In this document: positions 34,154 to 42,866 of the stretch, piece after piece | How the letters are laid out: each line of letters begins with the position of its first letter | Position numbering within the stretch: position 1 is the stretch's first letter | Assembly (NCBI GenBank): GCA_945866125.1 | Contig: CAMBFZ010000022.1 | Span: 1 to 59,011, forward strand | DNA: 59,011 nt | Source: Bordetella parapertussis | GTDB taxonomy: Bacteria > Pseudomonadota > Gammaproteobacteria > Burkholderiales > Burkholderiaceae_D | Direction: 5' to 3' | Notes under the pieces: model-generated | Told to the model about the DNA's origin: nothing | Databases searched by the model: none | The model's input: the letters and a program-made list of their open reading frames with translations, nothing else | Program-made: the position numbers and the translations under genes

Positions 34154-35125
34154 ATGGCCGCTTTTAAAAAAATGGACAAAGTCAGCGGCGCCGGTGGTGT
34201 GCTTGCGTTGGTGAGCCTGGCGCTCTTGCCGGTTGTGTTTTCTGGCTCTTATTTAGTGGGTGTGCTGACTGTTGCCGCGATTTATGGCATCTGGGCGGTG
34301 AGCTGGGATTTTATGTCGGGACTGACTGGCCGCGAAAATTTTGGGCATTCGCTCTTTATCGGCGTGGGCGCTTACGCGGCCGGTTTTCTGAATGGTCAAA
34401 TGGGCTGGGGCCCGTGGTGGAGCTTGCCCGCATCCATGCTGGTGGCTACGCTCTTTGGCTTGTTATTGGGTGTGCCTACGCTGCGATTGAAGGGCCCCTA
34501 TTTTGCGTTAGCCATGCTCTCGGCTGCGGTGATCATGCAGCGCCTGATGCTGATTTTTTGGGAGCAAACCGGCGGCGAAGAAGGCATACAGGACATTGCG
34601 CCTCTGATTAAAAATCATCTGCACTATTATTGGTTTGTGCTGGCTTGTCTGGGTGTGACAACGGCATTGCTGTCATGGCTTGCGCGCTCACGCTGGGGAT
34701 TGATCCTACGTGCTATCAAGGGCGATGAAGCGACCTGCATGGCCGCTGGTCTGCCGGTGACGCGGTATAAAATTATCTCGCTCATTATCAGTGCTGCCTT
34801 CGCTGGCCTTGGGGGGGCGCTCTACGCACATTATCAGTTGCAGGTCAGCCCGCAATTGTTTGCAGTGGTGATGTCTATCACCATTATCACGATGGTTTAT
34901 GTCGGCGGTATCGGTACCATCTTTGGCCCTGTGGGTGGTGCCTTGCTGCTCACGCTGATGACCGAAGGCCTGCGCAATTTTGGCGAATGGCGCTTGATGA
35001 TTTATAGCCTGCTGCTGATCTTCATTTTGTTTTTTCTGCCCAATGGAATTGTCGCGCCGATCTGGAAAAAAATCAGGCAGGCGTGGCCGGCTGGAGCACA
35101 TCAAGGGAGGCATACCGATGTCTGA
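34154..35125 (+). CDS. livM: Branched-chain amino acid-type ABC permease, LivM family
   Basis: 323 residues from ATG 34154 (TAGGTG upstream; GTG 34145 is an in-frame alternative). Contains the LivM pattern SGLTGRENFGHSLFIGVGAYAAG, LRLKGPYFALAMLSAA, SRWGLILRAIKGDEATCMAAGLPV and YVGGIGTIFGPVGGA. Forms the translocation pore with LivH. Its end overlaps the start of livG by 8 bases. Confidence 0.9.
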   Translation: MAAFKKMDKVSGAGGVLALVSLALLPVVFSGSYLVGVLTVAAIYGIWAVSWDFMSGLTGRENFGHSLFIGVGAYAAGFLNGQMGWGPWWSLPASMLVATLFGLLLGVPTLRLKGPYFALAMLSAAVIMQRLMLIFWEQTGGEEGIQDIAPLIKNHLHYYWFVLACLGVTTALLSWLARSRWGLILRAIKGDEATCMAAGLPVTRYKIISLIISAAFAGLGGALYAHYQLQVSPQLFAVVMSITIITMVYVGGIGTIFGPVGGALLLTLMTEGLRNFGEWRLMIYSLLLIFILFFLPNGIVAPIWKKIRQAWPAGAHQGRHTDV

Positions 35126-35858
35126 GCTTTTGCTTGATGTGCAGGAATTAAATAAACACTTTGGTGGTCTGCATGCCGTTAAAAACGTCAATCTGCGCAT
35201 TCGTCGCGGTGAGATCGTGGGCATACTCGGGCCCAATGGGGCGGGCAAGACCACCATTTTTAATTTGCTGACTGGTTTTATTGCGCCCGATGAAGGTCAG
35301 GTGATCTTCAATGGTGAGTCGGTACGTGGACGCAAGCCGCACGTCTTGGTCAATCTTGGGATGGCGCGGACTTTTCAATTGTGCCGGCCTTTTGTCGGCT
35401 TGAGCGTGATTGAAAATGTGCTCGTCGGTAGTCTGGGTCCACGTGTGAAAGACGCCGATCTCGGCGCGCGGGCGATGCGGTTGCTGTCGCAGGTTGGGCT
35501 GGCGAGCAAGGCGGACACACCGTCTGAGTTACTTTCGTACGGTGATTTACGTCGGCTTGAAATTGCGCGGGCGCTGGCCACGGATCCAGAATTGTTATTG
35601 CTTGACGAGCCCTTCGCTGGTTTGGGAAGCGCCGAGATCGAGACTATTTCGGCGCTGATCCGGCAATTACACGCCGAAAAAAATCTCACTATTTTGCTCA
35701 TAGAGCACAAGTTGCGCGAGTTTATGCAACTCGTCTCGCGCGTGGTGGCCTTGGATTTTGGCGAAGTTATTGCCGAGGGATTGCCGGACGAAATCGTCGA
35801 CAATCCGAGGGTCATTGAAGCGTATATTGGCCGGGCGGCGCCGGAGCTTGCAGCATGA
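35118..35858 (+). CDS. livG: Branched-chain amino acid-type ABC ATPase, LivG family
   Basis: 246 residues from ATG 35118, which has GGGAGG 9 bases upstream. Walker A GPNGAGKTT, a long LivG-type insertion (GMARTFQLCRPFVGLSVIENVLVG), a signature motif in modified form (LSYGDLRRLEIARAL in place of LSGGQ), Walker B LLLLDEPFAGL and H-loop LIEHKL. YG in the signature is common in LivG ATPases. Confidence 0.9.
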   Translation: MSELLLDVQELNKHFGGLHAVKNVNLRIRRGEIVGILGPNGAGKTTIFNLLTGFIAPDEGQVIFNGESVRGRKPHVLVNLGMARTFQLCRPFVGLSVIENVLVGSLGPRVKDADLGARAMRLLSQVGLASKADTPSELLSYGDLRRLEIARALATDPELLLLDEPFAGLGSAEIETISALIRQLHAEKNLTILLIEHKLREFMQLVSRVVALDFGEVIAEGLPDEIVDNPRVIEAYIGRAAPELAA

Positions 35859-36562
35859 TGCTCAATCTGCAGAGTGTGAGTGCCGCGTACGGCAAAGCGG
35901 TGGCCCTGGAAAGCGTGACGCTGCACATCAAGGCCGGTGAGTTGGTGGCCATATTGGGGCCCAATGGTGCAGGCAAGTCGACGCTGCTAAAGGTGATCTC
36001 GCGCTCACTCAATGCGCAGGGTACGCTGGAATTCGAAGGTCGATCGTTGCATGATTTTTCGACCGAGGCCGTGGTCGGGCAGGGTATTTGTCATTGCCCA
36101 GAGGGGCGGCGTTTGTTTCCGGAATTAACAGTCATAAAAAATTTGCAGCTCGGCGCGTACCTGCGGCGCGACAAGGTTGCCGTTGCAGCGGACTTGCGGC
36201 GTGTGCTTGCTTTGTTTCCAATTTTGGCAGAACGAGAAAATCAGATCGTTAGCACCTTATCGGGTGGCCAGCAGCAGATGGTTGCGATTGCCCGTGCCCT
36301 GATGGGTGCACCAAAATTATTGCTGCTTGATGAGCCTTCGGTAGGGATTGCGCACAAGCTCAAGATGGAAATTTTTTCAGCGATCCGCCAGATCTGCGAT
36401 AGCGGAGTGGCGATTCTGATTGCCGAGCAGGACGCGCAATCGGCGTTGCATATTGCCGATCGTGCGTATGTGCTGGAGCATGGTCAGGTGGCACAGGAGG
36501 GTGAGGCCTCGACGCTGGCGACTGACGACAGGATTCGACGGATTTATCTGGGTCTGAATTAA
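35855..36562 (+). CDS. livF: Branched-chain amino acid-type ABC ATPase, LivF family
   Basis: 235 residues; ATG overlaps the livG stop by 4 bases. Walker A GPNGAGKST, CPEGRRLFPELTVIKNLQLGAYLR typical of LivF, signature LSGGQQQMVAIARAL, Walker B LLLLDEPSVGIAHKL and switch region IAEQDAQSAL. Last gene of the transporter; converges on tctA with 33 bases between. Confidence 0.92.
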   Translation: MMLNLQSVSAAYGKAVALESVTLHIKAGELVAILGPNGAGKSTLLKVISRSLNAQGTLEFEGRSLHDFSTEAVVGQGICHCPEGRRLFPELTVIKNLQLGAYLRRDKVAVAADLRRVLALFPILAERENQIVSTLSGGQQQMVAIARALMGAPKLLLLDEPSVGIAHKLKMEIFSAIRQICDSGVAILIAEQDAQSALHIADRAYVLEHGQVAQEGEASTLATDDRIRRIYLGLN

Positions 36563-36595
36563 ATCGTCCTGCCGATGTCGGAGTCACGTTCGTTT

Positions 36596-38104
36596 TTACT
36601 GCGGTAGCACCGACTCTCTCCGCCATTGACGCCAGGCCCAACTCGCTGCCGGCCACAATAAAATAACGCAGGTGGCGGCTGCCAGCCACATGGCAATCGG
36701 ACGGGTAAAAAATACCAAGGGGTCACCGTCTGATTTGATCATTGAGGTCACAAAATTTTCTTCCATCATGCCGCCGAGTACGACCCCAAGAATCGCGGGC
36801 GCGACCGGAAAGCCATTTTCCTCCAGCACAAATGCCGCCAGCCCAAAGAATAAAATCAGTACCACGCCCCATACAGAGTTGTTGATCGAAAATGCGCCGA
36901 CAATACAGAACAGTAAAATCGTCGGCATCAAAATATTGCGGGCAACTTTCAGCACACGGGTCGCCAGTTTGACGGTAAGCCAGCCTAGCGGCAGCATGAT
37001 CAGATTGGCTAGAATAAAGACAATAAAAATTGCATAGACATTCTCGGGATGATTAATAAAAATCATGGGCCCCGGATTCATGTTTTTGAGGTACAGCACG
37101 CCGATCGCGATGGCCGTGATCGAGTCACCAGGTATACCAAATACAATCGCCGGAATCCATGCGCCTGCCAGCGCTGAATTGTTGGCGGCACCTGATTCGA
37201 CAATGCCTTCGACGTGACCAGTCCCAAATTTTTCAGGCTCTTTGGAAAATTTCTTGCTCATCGCATAGCTCATCCACGAAGCCATGTCGGCACCCGCGCC
37301 GGGCTGAATGCCGATCAGTGTGCCAAGCGTACTGCCGCGCAGGACCGGCCAACGATATCGGTAGAGTAGTTTGCCCATGCCGGAAAAAATATTTCCGAGT
37401 TTTTCCGTCACCAGCGCCGGCGGTGGATTCAAATTGGTGAGGTAGCGCAGCAATTCTGAAATCGCAAACATCCCGACCATCATGGGAATGAGTTCTACGC
37501 CACTGAGGAGCTGTGGCAGTCCCATGGTGAAGCGCGGATGGGCTGCCGGATTTTCGAGGCCAATACAGGCGATTAGTAAGCCCAACAGCAGTGAGATGGC
37601 AGCCTTGAGGACGCTGCTGTTGCCGATGAATACGGCACCGGCCAAGCCCAACACCATCAACCAAAAATATTCGAATGAAGAAAAATGGAGTGCGAACTCG
37701 GCGAGTCGTGGTGCAAACAAAATTAAAATCACGGTACCAAACAGGCCGCCAACAACAGAGAACACCAAGCCAGCACCTAAGGCCGTCTCGGCCTGACCTT
37801 TGAGGGTCATCTGATAAGCCTCGTCGGTATAAGCTGCCGACGCTGGTGTGCCGGGTATGCGCAGCAACGCACCCGGAATATCACCGGCAAAAATAGCCAT
37901 CGCTGTTGCAGTAACGATCGCTGCCACGGCAGGCACTGGCGCCATAAAAAACGTCATCGGCACAAGCAGGGCGGTTGCCATCGTTGCGGTCAGTCCCGGT
38001 ATGCAACCTACAAACAGACCGAAAATGGCCGAGCAAAAAATAACCAGCAATACGGCTGGGTCAAATACTAATCCCAGCGCTTGCAGCAAGACTGTTGATG
38101 TCAT
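36596..38104 (-). CDS. tctA: Tripartite tricarboxylate transporter, large membrane subunit
   Basis: 502 residues, about 11-12 hydrophobic segments, the TctA family pattern: LFVGCIPGLTATMATALLVPMTF near the N-terminus, GDIPGALLRIPGTPASAAYTDEAY, LGTLIGIQPGAGADMASWMSYAMSKK and FGIPGDSITAIAIGVLYLKNMNPGP. Works with TctB and a periplasmic Bug protein in a secondary transporter driven by ion gradients, typically for citrate or other carboxylates. Third gene of tctCBA. Confidence 0.93.
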   Translation of the reverse strand: MTSTVLLQALGLVFDPAVLLVIFCSAIFGLFVGCIPGLTATMATALLVPMTFFMAPVPAVAAIVTATAMAIFAGDIPGALLRIPGTPASAAYTDEAYQMTLKGQAETALGAGLVFSVVGGLFGTVILILFAPRLAEFALHFSSFEYFWLMVLGLAGAVFIGNSSVLKAAISLLLGLLIACIGLENPAAHPRFTMGLPQLLSGVELIPMMVGMFAISELLRYLTNLNPPPALVTEKLGNIFSGMGKLLYRYRWPVLRGSTLGTLIGIQPGAGADMASWMSYAMSKKFSKEPEKFGTGHVEGIVESGAANNSALAGAWIPAIVFGIPGDSITAIAIGVLYLKNMNPGPMIFINHPENVYAIFIVFILANLIMLPLGWLTVKLATRVLKVARNILMPTILLFCIVGAFSINNSVWGVVLILFFGLAAFVLEENGFPVAPAILGVVLGGMMEENFVTSMIKSDGDPLVFFTRPIAMWLAAATCVILLWPAASWAWRQWRRESVLPQ

Positions 38105-38113
38105 TTTTTTCTT

Positions 38114-38587
38114 TCACCACTGGAAAGGCACCACGACACCCCACGGCAAGGGAGCACGCAGCCCTTTGTAGAACAAGGTGTGGATGACGAGGGTAATGAG
38201 AAGAGCCAGCGGCACGATGCGCGTACGCGTGACGTCAAGCGCATAAAACATCACCGCCAAAATCAATGTGGCAGACAGCAGGAAGCCCAAAATATCGGAG
38301 GCGAGGATGTAAAACAGCAGACACCCAAGGGTAATAATAAAATTACGGCGGTGGGTAGGCGAATGCATCCACGCACCCATACTGAGCCAGCCTTCACGTT
38401 CCGGTGCACCCAGGCCTTTGATCACTAATAAAAGGCCGCAGAATGCTAACAAACTGGCCAAGAGTCCTGGAAAGGCATTGGGCCCGATCGTCTGGCCAGG
38501 AATGCTCGGGAAACCGCTGACGTTGAACAAAATGCCCAATGCCAAAAGAAAAAGCAGAGCGCCGCTGACGGCATCATTAAGTTTCAT
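38114..38587 (-). CDS. tctB: Tripartite tricarboxylate transporter, small membrane subunit
   Basis: 157 residues with four hydrophobic segments and the TctB outline (N-terminal SGALLFLLALGILFNVSGFPSIPGQTIGPNAFPGLLA, C-terminal LITLVIHTLFYKGLRAPLPWG). Lies between tctC (13 bases) and tctA (9 bases). Confidence 0.9.
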   Translation of the reverse strand: MKLNDAVSGALLFLLALGILFNVSGFPSIPGQTIGPNAFPGLLASLLAFCGLLLVIKGLGAPEREGWLSMGAWMHSPTHRRNFIITLGCLLFYILASDILGFLLSATLILAVMFYALDVTRTRIVPLALLITLVIHTLFYKGLRAPLPWGVVVPFQW

Positions 38588-38600
38588 TGGAAGGTTTCGC

Positions 38601-39575
38601 TTATCGAGCTAGTCCGACGGCTTTCATTACCGTACCGAGATTGGCGTCGCCTTTGGTCATGAATTGCTCAAAGCCTTTGGCGTCGGCGTAAAGAAGATTA
38701 AAACCGCGGTTGGCCATAAAGCCCTGGAATTCTTTGCTTTCATGAATTTTTTTGAGTGCAGTACTAAGTCGGATCTGAATGTCCGCCGGTAAGCCTTTGG
38801 GGCCGCCTATGCCGCGCCAACCGGCGATACGCCAGTCACTGCCGGTGGAGGATTTGAGCGTAGGCACATTGGGGTACAGCGTCGATGCCGTATCTGACAT
38901 GATTGCCAGCGGACGCGCTTTGCCGGCGTCAATCAGTGCGCGCGCTTCGGGCAATGAGCAACTGACGAATTCAACCCCGCCTGCCATTAGATCATTCATC
39001 GCGGGTGCCGCCCCATTGGCCGGTACCCAAGGCACGCTGGCCGGATCAATTTTCAGATCCCTCAGCATGCCGGCTAGCCCGAGATGCCAGACACCACCCT
39101 GACCAGCGCCTGAGGCTTTGATTTTGCCAGGATTGGCTTTGATTGCCTTGATCAAATCGTCCATCGTTTTATAGGGCGAATCTGCCCGAACCGTCACGGC
39201 CGCCGGGTCGGCATTGAGTAGGGAGATGGGTGTAAAGTCGCGCGGGCTGAGCTGGGTCAGCCCGGCCCAATGCAGCATGGTGATTTCGACCGTGATCATA
39301 CCCAGCGTGTAGCCATCTGGCGCTGCCATCGATAACGCAGAATGTCCAACGACACCATTGCCGCCGGTCCGGTTGATCACATTGACGGGTTGCCCCAATT
39401 CTTTTTCGAGCATGGCGGCGACGATGCGCGCCACGGCGTCGGTTCCACCGCCGGCCCCCCAAGGCACGAGTAAGGTGATTGGTCGGGATGGATAGCTATC
39501 GGCTAAAGCGGGTCCTGCAACGACAAGCGACAGCAGCAGCATTGTCAGGACACGGAGGATGGATTTACGGAACAT
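38601..39575 (-). CDS. tctC: Bug-family (TctC) periplasmic carboxylate-binding protein
   Basis: 324 residues with a signal peptide cleaved after about residue 25 (GPALA). Bug family features: YPSRPITLLVPWGAGGGTDAVARIVAAMLEKELGQPVNVINRTGGNGVVGH, the DPAAVTVRADSPYKTMDDLI region and GWRGIGGPKGLP. AGGAGA precedes the ATG. Bug proteins are hugely expanded in Burkholderiales; being joined to tctB-tctA this copy is the cognate receptor. Ligand unknown. Confidence 0.92.
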   Translation of the reverse strand: MFRKSILRVLTMLLLSLVVAGPALADSYPSRPITLLVPWGAGGGTDAVARIVAAMLEKELGQPVNVINRTGGNGVVGHSALSMAAPDGYTLGMITVEITMLHWAGLTQLSPRDFTPISLLNADPAAVTVRADSPYKTMDDLIKAIKANPGKIKASGAGQGGVWHLGLAGMLRDLKIDPASVPWVPANGAAPAMNDLMAGGVEFVSCSLPEARALIDAGKARPLAIMSDTASTLYPNVPTLKSSTGSDWRIAGWRGIGGPKGLPADIQIRLSTALKKIHESKEFQGFMANRGFNLLYADAKGFEQFMTKGDANLGTVMKAVGLAR

Positions 39576-39758
39576 TGGGGTGTCTCCTCGTTTTATTATT
39601 TAATTGATCATTTTCGAAGGCGGTAAAACAGACAGCCGAATTGGCACATGATCAACCGGTAGACTATCTTAATCGACCCCATTGAGACGCATTAAAATTT
39701 TCATGTTTGCGGCGTAAAAAATTGGTGCGATCACCTTTTTTTACGCATAGCGCGAGGT

Positions 39759-41081
39759 TTATTGATTTGCCTGTTCAAAGTGCACATGCGCTTCAAATCC
39801 GCGTCCATTTTCAAAGCAGGGCGACCGAAGTGTAAGTGTCGCGTTACTTTGCATAAGGATGGCCTCAACAATCGATAGACCAATGCCTGAGCCGGTATCT
39901 AGCTGAGTGGCTCTGACGAAGCGCTCCGGTAGTTTTTTCAGGATGGCTTGGGGAATCGCGTCGCAATCATTTTGGATAATGATTTCTCCGTTAGGACGTA
40001 ATTCGATATGAATCATCGTATCTGGCAACGCATAGCGGGTGGCATTCTCCAGCAGATTTTGTAAAACGATCCCGATGGCGTCGAGGTCGCCGTTGATTTG
40101 TACAGCCTTGTCCGGCTGAATAAATGTAATCTTGCGACTAGATTGAAACGAAAGATCGCGCAAGAGTAGCTCGGTTAATGCTGTCAGATTCATTGATGAA
40201 AAATTGATCGCTGTTCCTGACTCCGCTTTTGCCAGTTGCAGAAGTTTCACCATCATTTTTTCCAGGCGTTTGATCATGCTGTGTGCAACCGTGATCCTGG
40301 CAATGGCTGCGGGTTCGTTTGTTTCATCTCTAAGAACATCAAGCTGAGCAATAGCAACTGCCAACGGTGTTCTTAATTCATGTGCGCTGTTTGCCGTGAA
40401 GTTGCGTTCTGATTCAAGGGCAAGTCGGAGGCGTTCCATTAAAAAATTGATAGATTCGCCTAATTTGACTAATTCACTGGGCAGGGTGTCGGCATTTAAC
40501 GGATGCAGATCTTTACTGCCACGCGTAGAAATTTCACGTTCAAATTCAAGCAGCGAACGTTGCATGGATTTCACGGCCCAGTAAATCACCAACGCGGCGA
40601 GAGGCAGCAGGGCGCCGAGCGGTAGTAGAAGAAATTTCAATAAGCCACTCAGTGTGTCACTGCGATGATTGGCTCGTTCTGCTATTTGGATAAATAATGT
40701 TCCTTGGGTATTTTTTTCGACATAAAAATATTGATTGCGATCTTGATAAAAACCGACTCGTAATGGAATGGGAAAGGCATCGGCAGGGGCATCATGCGAG
40801 CGCATCAGCATGGCGCCGTGCTGATCAAACACCTGGTAAGTTAAATACTCATCGTGCTCCATGGGTTCGGAAACGGCGACTCGACCATTGCTCGCTTTTC
40901 CTTGCAAGTCGCGTGACGTCAGCGACAGTAGGCGCTGCGCTGTTTCCTGAAGACTGCTATCGAATATCTCTTCAGTTTCATGATAAACAACCCAGGCAAC
41001 TGAAGCGGCAACGCCCAGCCAGATGACAAGCAGGGAAAGCAGCAGACTGTAATAAAGCGTACGCCCGATCCCTGGCCGCAT
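39759..41081 (-). CDS. Sensor histidine kinase of a QseC/TctE-like two-component system
   Basis: 440 residues. TM1 at about 10-33, a periplasmic sensor domain of about 120 residues, TM2 at about 150-172, HAMP-like linker, HisKA domain with the phospho-accepting His in NSAHELRTPLA, and a HATPase domain with N box LLENATRYALPD and G box GSGIGLSIVEAIL. Start overlaps the response-regulator stop by one base and has GGAGAG upstream. The signal is unknown; the shared promoter element suggests it governs the RTX and cytochrome b561 genes rather than only tctCBA. Confidence 0.88.
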   Translation of the reverse strand: MRPGIGRTLYYSLLLSLLVIWLGVAASVAWVVYHETEEIFDSSLQETAQRLLSLTSRDLQGKASNGRVAVSEPMEHDEYLTYQVFDQHGAMLMRSHDAPADAFPIPLRVGFYQDRNQYFYVEKNTQGTLFIQIAERANHRSDTLSGLLKFLLLPLGALLPLAALVIYWAVKSMQRSLLEFEREISTRGSKDLHPLNADTLPSELVKLGESINFLMERLRLALESERNFTANSAHELRTPLAVAIAQLDVLRDETNEPAAIARITVAHSMIKRLEKMMVKLLQLAKAESGTAINFSSMNLTALTELLLRDLSFQSSRKITFIQPDKAVQINGDLDAIGIVLQNLLENATRYALPDTMIHIELRPNGEIIIQNDCDAIPQAILKKLPERFVRATQLDTGSGIGLSIVEAILMQSNATLTLRSPCFENGRGFEAHVHFEQANQ

Positions 41082-41746
41082 CAGTTCTCTCCTTTTTTGA
41101 AACGATAGCCAAGTCCTCGCACCGTTTCGATATGATCTTTGCCGAGTTTTTTACGAATGCGGCTGACATAGACTTCGAGCGTATTGCTGCCGACGTCAGA
41201 CTCAAAATTGTAGAGAGTTGCCTCCATCTGCTCCTTGCTGAAAATATGGCCTGGCTGGCTCGAGAGCTTTTGAACGACGGCCCATTCTTTTGCAGTTAAT
41301 TCAACTTCAACGTTGCTGACAAATACTCGGTGGCCTGATTGGTCAATTTGTATATTGCCGAATTTGATGACCGGATTTGGATTGCCCTCATAGCGTCGCA
41401 TGATGGTATGAATTCGCGCAATCATCTCGTCAAGATCGAAAGGCTTGACCAGATAATCATCGGCGCCTGCTTCAAGGCCTGTGATGCGGTCGCTGATTTG
41501 GTCGCGCGCAGTAATAATAATGACGGGGATAGTTTTCCCTTGGCGCCTGAGTTTTTGTAGTAAGGCGAGGCTGCTTCCATCGGGTAAAGACAAATCAAAG
41601 AGCGCCAGATCGAAGCTTCCCACTGCAAGTGCCGATTCGGCCGCTTGTATGTTTGATGTGATATCAACAACAAAGTCTTTGGATTTTAAGCGGCTGGTGA
41701 TGGCGTCGGCGAGGTCGGCATTATCCTCTAGCAGGAGAATTCTCAC
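41081..41746 (-). CDS. OmpR/QseB-family response regulator
   Basis: 221 residues from GTG 41746. Receiver domain (1-115) with acidic residues LLEDNAD, phospho-acceptor Asp in LALFDLSLPDGSS, Thr in IIITARD and Lys in YLVKPFD; winged-helix DNA-binding domain (125-220) with VGSNTLEVYVSRIRKKLG and VRGLGYRF. All phosphorylation residues are intact. Its own promoter, the RTX promoter and the cytochrome b561 promoter carry the same element, its probable binding site. Confidence 0.9.
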   Translation of the reverse strand: MRILLLEDNADLADAITSRLKSKDFVVDITSNIQAAESALAVGSFDLALFDLSLPDGSSLALLQKLRRQGKTIPVIIITARDQISDRITGLEAGADDYLVKPFDLDEMIARIHTIMRRYEGNPNPVIKFGNIQIDQSGHRVFVSNVEVELTAKEWAVVQKLSSQPGHIFSKEQMEATLYNFESDVGSNTLEVYVSRIRKKLGKDHIETVRGLGYRFKKGEN

Positions 41747-41786
41747 GGTTTTCTTTCGCGCGGATTAAGTCTTTAAGGATACTCAA

Positions 41787-41802
41787 TGAAGCTGAACCTG
41801 AG
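41787..41802 (-). promoter_or_regulatory. Response-regulator box before the two-component operon
   Basis: In the sense (minus) direction CTCAGGTTCAGCTTCA, 41 bases before the GTG start. Matches the elements at 41871 and 43604, with one extra base in the middle. Confidence 0.5.
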
Positions 41803-41870
41803 ATGAACATCGCAATAGGAGTTCGTGAGATGCATTCCGCGTTGCTGATTTTTTGGAATTCCTCATATCG

Positions 41871-41885
41871 TTCAGGTTTGCTTCA
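41871..41885 (+). promoter_or_regulatory. Response-regulator box before the RTX gene
   Basis: TTCAGGTTTGCTTCA, 49 bases before the RTX start codon; 13 of 15 positions identical to the element at 43604-43618 read in its gene direction. Confidence 0.55.
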
Positions 41886-41933
41886 TATCCCATGGTTAAA
41901 GTCTGATTACACCAACTTTTCCGGGAATTCAGT

Positions 41934-42752
41934 ATGAGCAAATCTTCATCCAAAGGTTATCAGTTTACGATCAAAAATGGTTTAGTTACCCAAGTATTCG
42001 AAATCAAAAATGGGCGCGTCAAAGAAAAAGGAATTGATTTTGACGAGTCCTGGTCGGTGCAAGGTAGCGATATTGTCAAGATAGAGTTTGAGCATGGGAT
42101 TGTCGAAACAACTATTTATGCTGATGCTAATGGTGATGGCATTTATGCAAAGACATCGGCTGTCCAATCTGGCAGCCATCTTGAAAGTCTGAGTCGGCAC
42201 AATGAAAGTCACGCTGGTAATGATTCTGATGAGTCGTGGACCGGCACGGGCTTTGACGATCACTACAATGGAGCTGGCGGCTCGGATCATTTAAGCAGTG
42301 GTGCCGGCAATGATGATTTGTTCGGGGGTGACGGTGATGATTACCTTTACGCTGCAGCGGGTAACGATACGGTAGACGCTGGCGCGGGCGATGATTTGAT
42401 TGTTGGGGGTGCTGGTAAAGATCAGCTTGTTGGTGGTGCCGGGTCCGACACTTTTAAGTTTACGGCATGTTTGGATGCGGGTACCAGTGCAGCAAATCGT
42501 GACGTGATCGTTGATTTTTCAGCGGACGACAAAATCGATGTGTCTGCGATTGATGCTACCGTGGGGACGAGAACAAATGATGCCTTTAAATTTATTGGCA
42601 ATATGACGGCGTTGAGCACAGCAAATGCAAACGGCGCTTTATGGTTTCACGACGGTATTTTGTACGGTAGTAACGATAAGGATGTAGCAGCCGAATTTCA
42701 AATTGAGCTGACTGGAGCCCACGATTTGAGTGCTGCAGATTTCCTTCTTTGA
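41934..42752 (+). CDS. RTX calcium-binding secreted protein with serralysin-type C-terminus
   Basis: 272 residues without a Sec signal peptide. The N-terminal 95 residues are a charged beta-rich region of unknown fold. Residues about 120-175 hold five to six GGxGxDxUx nonapeptides (GAGNDDLFGGDGDDYLY ... GGAGKDQLVGGAGSDTF). The C-terminus is the peptidase M10 serralysin C-terminal type (DVIVDFSADDKIDVSAID ... ADFLL) and ends in the acidic/hydrophobic tail expected of a type I secretion signal. No protease domain and no type I secretion genes are nearby. Likely a Ca-binding extracellular or surface protein, activated by the adjacent two-component system. Confidence 0.85.
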   Translation: MSKSSSKGYQFTIKNGLVTQVFEIKNGRVKEKGIDFDESWSVQGSDIVKIEFEHGIVETTIYADANGDGIYAKTSAVQSGSHLESLSRHNESHAGNDSDESWTGTGFDDHYNGAGGSDHLSSGAGNDDLFGGDGDDYLYAAAGNDTVDAGAGDDLIVGGAGKDQLVGGAGSDTFKFTACLDAGTSAANRDVIVDFSADDKIDVSAIDATVGTRTNDAFKFIGNMTALSTANANGALWFHDGILYGSNDKDVAAEFQIELTGAHDLSAADFLL

Positions 42753-42770
42753 TCTTTGGGTTGGCAAGCG

Positions 42771-42803
42771 AGGCTTTCTTCTACAAGGAAGAAAGCCTTT
42801 TTT
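42771..42803 (+). terminator. Intrinsic terminator after the RTX gene
   Basis: AGGCTTTCTTC (42771-42781) pairs perfectly with GAAGAAAGCCT (42788-42798), 6-nt loop, T-run of six. Confidence 0.92.
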
Positions 42804-42866
42804 AGCATCCAATGTACCGATGCAACCATGAAGATTTTCTTGCGCTTATTGGCATTGCGCGGATCA

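Noticed and set aside
39576..39758. Response-regulator box before tctC
   Set aside because: No TTCAGGTT-like element was found in this spacer, so control of tctCBA by the neighbouring two-component system is not supported by sequence.
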